DNA of 15,236 nt from UBA11579 sp039714215 (GTDB lineage: Bacteria; Chloroflexota; Anaerolineae; Anaerolineales; UBA11579): contig JBDLJU010000053.1 of assembly GCA_039714215.1 (NCBI GenBank), forward strand, positions 1 to 15,236, in the 5' to 3' direction. Both the position numbers and the translations under genes were made by a program. Shown here piece after piece: positions 14,091 to 15,236 of the stretch. The notes beneath the pieces are model-generated. The model was not told the origin of the DNA, did not search any database, and was given only the letters and a program-made list of their open reading frames with translations. Within the stretch, counting starts at the first letter, position 1. Each line of letters starts with the position of its first letter.

Positions 14091-14092
14091 TC

Positions 14093-15106
14093 ATGGCAAC
14101 AATCTACTACGCCCAAGATGTAAAACCAGAACTGATCAAAGATAAAAAGGTGGCCGTTATCGGTTACGGATCACAAGGCCATGCCCATGCGCTCAACCTT
14201 CGAGACAGCGGCGTGGAAGTCATTGTCGGGCTGCACTCCGGCAGCAAATCGTCTGCAAAAGCTGAATCAGATGGCGTGTCTGTCGCAACCGTGGCCGAAG
14301 CAGCGGAATGGGCAGACATTATCATGGTGCTGGCCCCGGACACTACCCAGCCAAAAATTTATGAAGAAAGCATTTTGCCAAATTTGAAAGCTGGCAACAC
14401 CCTGATGTTCGCCCATGGATTCAATATCCGCTTCAACACGATTACCCCGCCGGAAGATGTAGATGTCAGCCTGATCGCGCCAAAAGCGCCTGGTCACCGG
14501 GTGCGAGAAATTTTCGAAGCTGGCGGCGGAACCCCCTCCTTGCTAGCCGTACACCAAAACCCCAGCGGGCAGGCCAAAGAGATGGCCCTATCATATGCCC
14601 ACGCTCTAGGTGCAACTCGAGCGGGTGTAATAGAAACCACATTTGCTGAAGAAACTGAAACTGATCTTTTCGGTGAACAAGCGATACTGTGCGGTGGCGT
14701 TTCGGAGCTAGTCAAGGCCGGGTTTGAAACTCTGGTTAAAGCCGGTTACCAGCCAGAAATCGCTTATTTTGAATGTATGCACGAACTCAAATTAATCGTT
14801 GACCTGATGTACCGCGGCGGTCTCAACTATATGCGTTATTCGGTTTCAGATACTGCCGAACATGGCGACTACTATGCTGGAAGCCAGATAATCACCGAAG
14901 AGACCAAAGGCACCATGAAAAAAATTCTGGCCGATATCCAAGAAGGCGAATACGCCAAGAAATGGATCGCTGAAAATGAAAACGGTCGGCCTTGGTTTAA
15001 CCAGACCCGCCAAAAAGAACAAAAAATTATGCTCGAAACCGTTGGCGCTCACCTACGAGAAATGATGCCTTTTATTGATCCTGTCACAATCAGGCCTGGA
15101 GAATAA
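14093..15106 (+). CDS. ilvC: Ketol-acid reductoisomerase, class I
   Basis: 337 residues, the short class I form. Isomerises and reduces acetolactate or acetohydroxybutyrate to the dihydroxy acids, using NAD(P)H and two Mg ions. The Rossmann motif is GYGSQG (24-29). Catalytic and metal residues are visible: His108 (AHGFNI), Lys131 (APKAPGH), Asp191 and Glu195 (TDLFGEQ), Glu227 and Glu231 (ECMHEL), Ser252. The cofactor loop reads GLHSGSKSSAK (46-56); the common form is GLRPGSxSW, so Arg48 is His and the Trp is Ser while Ser51 and Ser53 remain. Starts 2 nt after ilvN with AAGGAAAGG (14074-14082) upstream. Confidence 0.97.
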   Translation: MATIYYAQDVKPELIKDKKVAVIGYGSQGHAHALNLRDSGVEVIVGLHSGSKSSAKAESDGVSVATVAEAAEWADIIMVLAPDTTQPKIYEESILPNLKAGNTLMFAHGFNIRFNTITPPEDVDVSLIAPKAPGHRVREIFEAGGGTPSLLAVHQNPSGQAKEMALSYAHALGATRAGVIETTFAEETETDLFGEQAILCGGVSELVKAGFETLVKAGYQPEIAYFECMHELKLIVDLMYRGGLNYMRYSVSDTAEHGDYYAGSQIITEETKGTMKKILADIQEGEYAKKWIAENENGRPWFNQTRQKEQKIMLETVGAHLREMMPFIDPVTIRPGE

Positions 15107-15109
15107 AAT

Positions 15110-15236
15110 ATGCAAGATAATCTTGTCAAAATCTTTGACACTACCCTCCGAGACGGTGAACAATCCCCCGGTGCAACCCTCACCTCTAATGAAAAGTTAG
15201 AAATCGCTAAAACACTCGCCAAACTTGGAGTAGATA
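15110..15236 (+). CDS. leuA: 2-isopropylmalate synthase, N-terminal part (cut by window edge)
   Basis: Only the first 42 residues are in the window. IFDTTLRDGEQSPG (8-21) is the start of the DRE-TIM metallolyase fold, with Arg14 and metal-binding Asp15. Condenses acetyl-CoA with 2-ketoisovalerate, the first step specific to leucine. GGAG (15098-15101) lies 8 nt before the ATG and ilvC ends 3 nt upstream, so it is in the ilv operon. The related citramalate and homocitrate synthases share this start motif; the wording QSPGATLT and the ilvC neighbour favour leuA. Confidence 0.85.
   Translation, partial: MQDNLVKIFDTTLRDGEQSPGATLTSNEKLEIAKTLAKLGVD

Overview
The window looks like chromosomal DNA of an anaerobic bacterium. 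A corrinoid methyltransferase pair and a molybdenum hydroxylase point to anaerobic metabolism. The overall gene style resembles Chloroflexota (Anaerolineae), but that is an impression from protein style, not a demonstrated assignment. No tRNA, rRNA, CRISPR array or insertion sequence was found.

Region A (1-6345, all minus strand) is a compact five-gene cassette. In transcription order it encodes a HutC-type GntR regulator, a cytosine-deaminase-like amidohydrolase, a MtmC/MtbC-type corrinoid protein, a methyltransferase of the monomethylamine methyltransferase (MtmB) family, and a xanthine-dehydrogenase-family molybdenum subunit that runs off the left edge. The methyltransferase has an ordinary phenylalanine codon where archaeal MtmB has pyrrolysine, and it is full length without amber read-through. 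The gene set suggests anaerobic breakdown of an N-methylated, aminated heterocycle: demethylation onto a corrinoid protein, hydrolytic deamination and ring hydroxylation. Upstream of the regulator is a well-formed sigma70-type promoter whose -35 box and start region are each covered by a copy of the same palindrome, which suggests autoregulation. A 36-nt palindrome separates the methyltransferase and molybdenum-subunit genes.

Region B (about 6446-9554, plus strand) holds an acidic lipoprotein of unknown function and a PucR/CdaR-family regulator. These are separated by about 330 bases containing two strong hairpins and a small palindrome.

Region C (9555-15236, plus strand) is a branched-chain amino acid operon. 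It has a candidate promoter, an untracked 38-residue leader peptide packed with Ile/Leu/Val codons, and a strong intrinsic terminator whose 5' arm can alternatively pair with a segment inside the leader gene. This is a transcription attenuator. After the terminator come an uncharacterised 66-residue ORF with a good ribosome binding site, then ilvD, ilvB, ilvN, ilvC and the start of leuA, almost without gaps. Together these make valine and isoleucine and begin leucine synthesis. IlvN keeps the residues associated with valine feedback.
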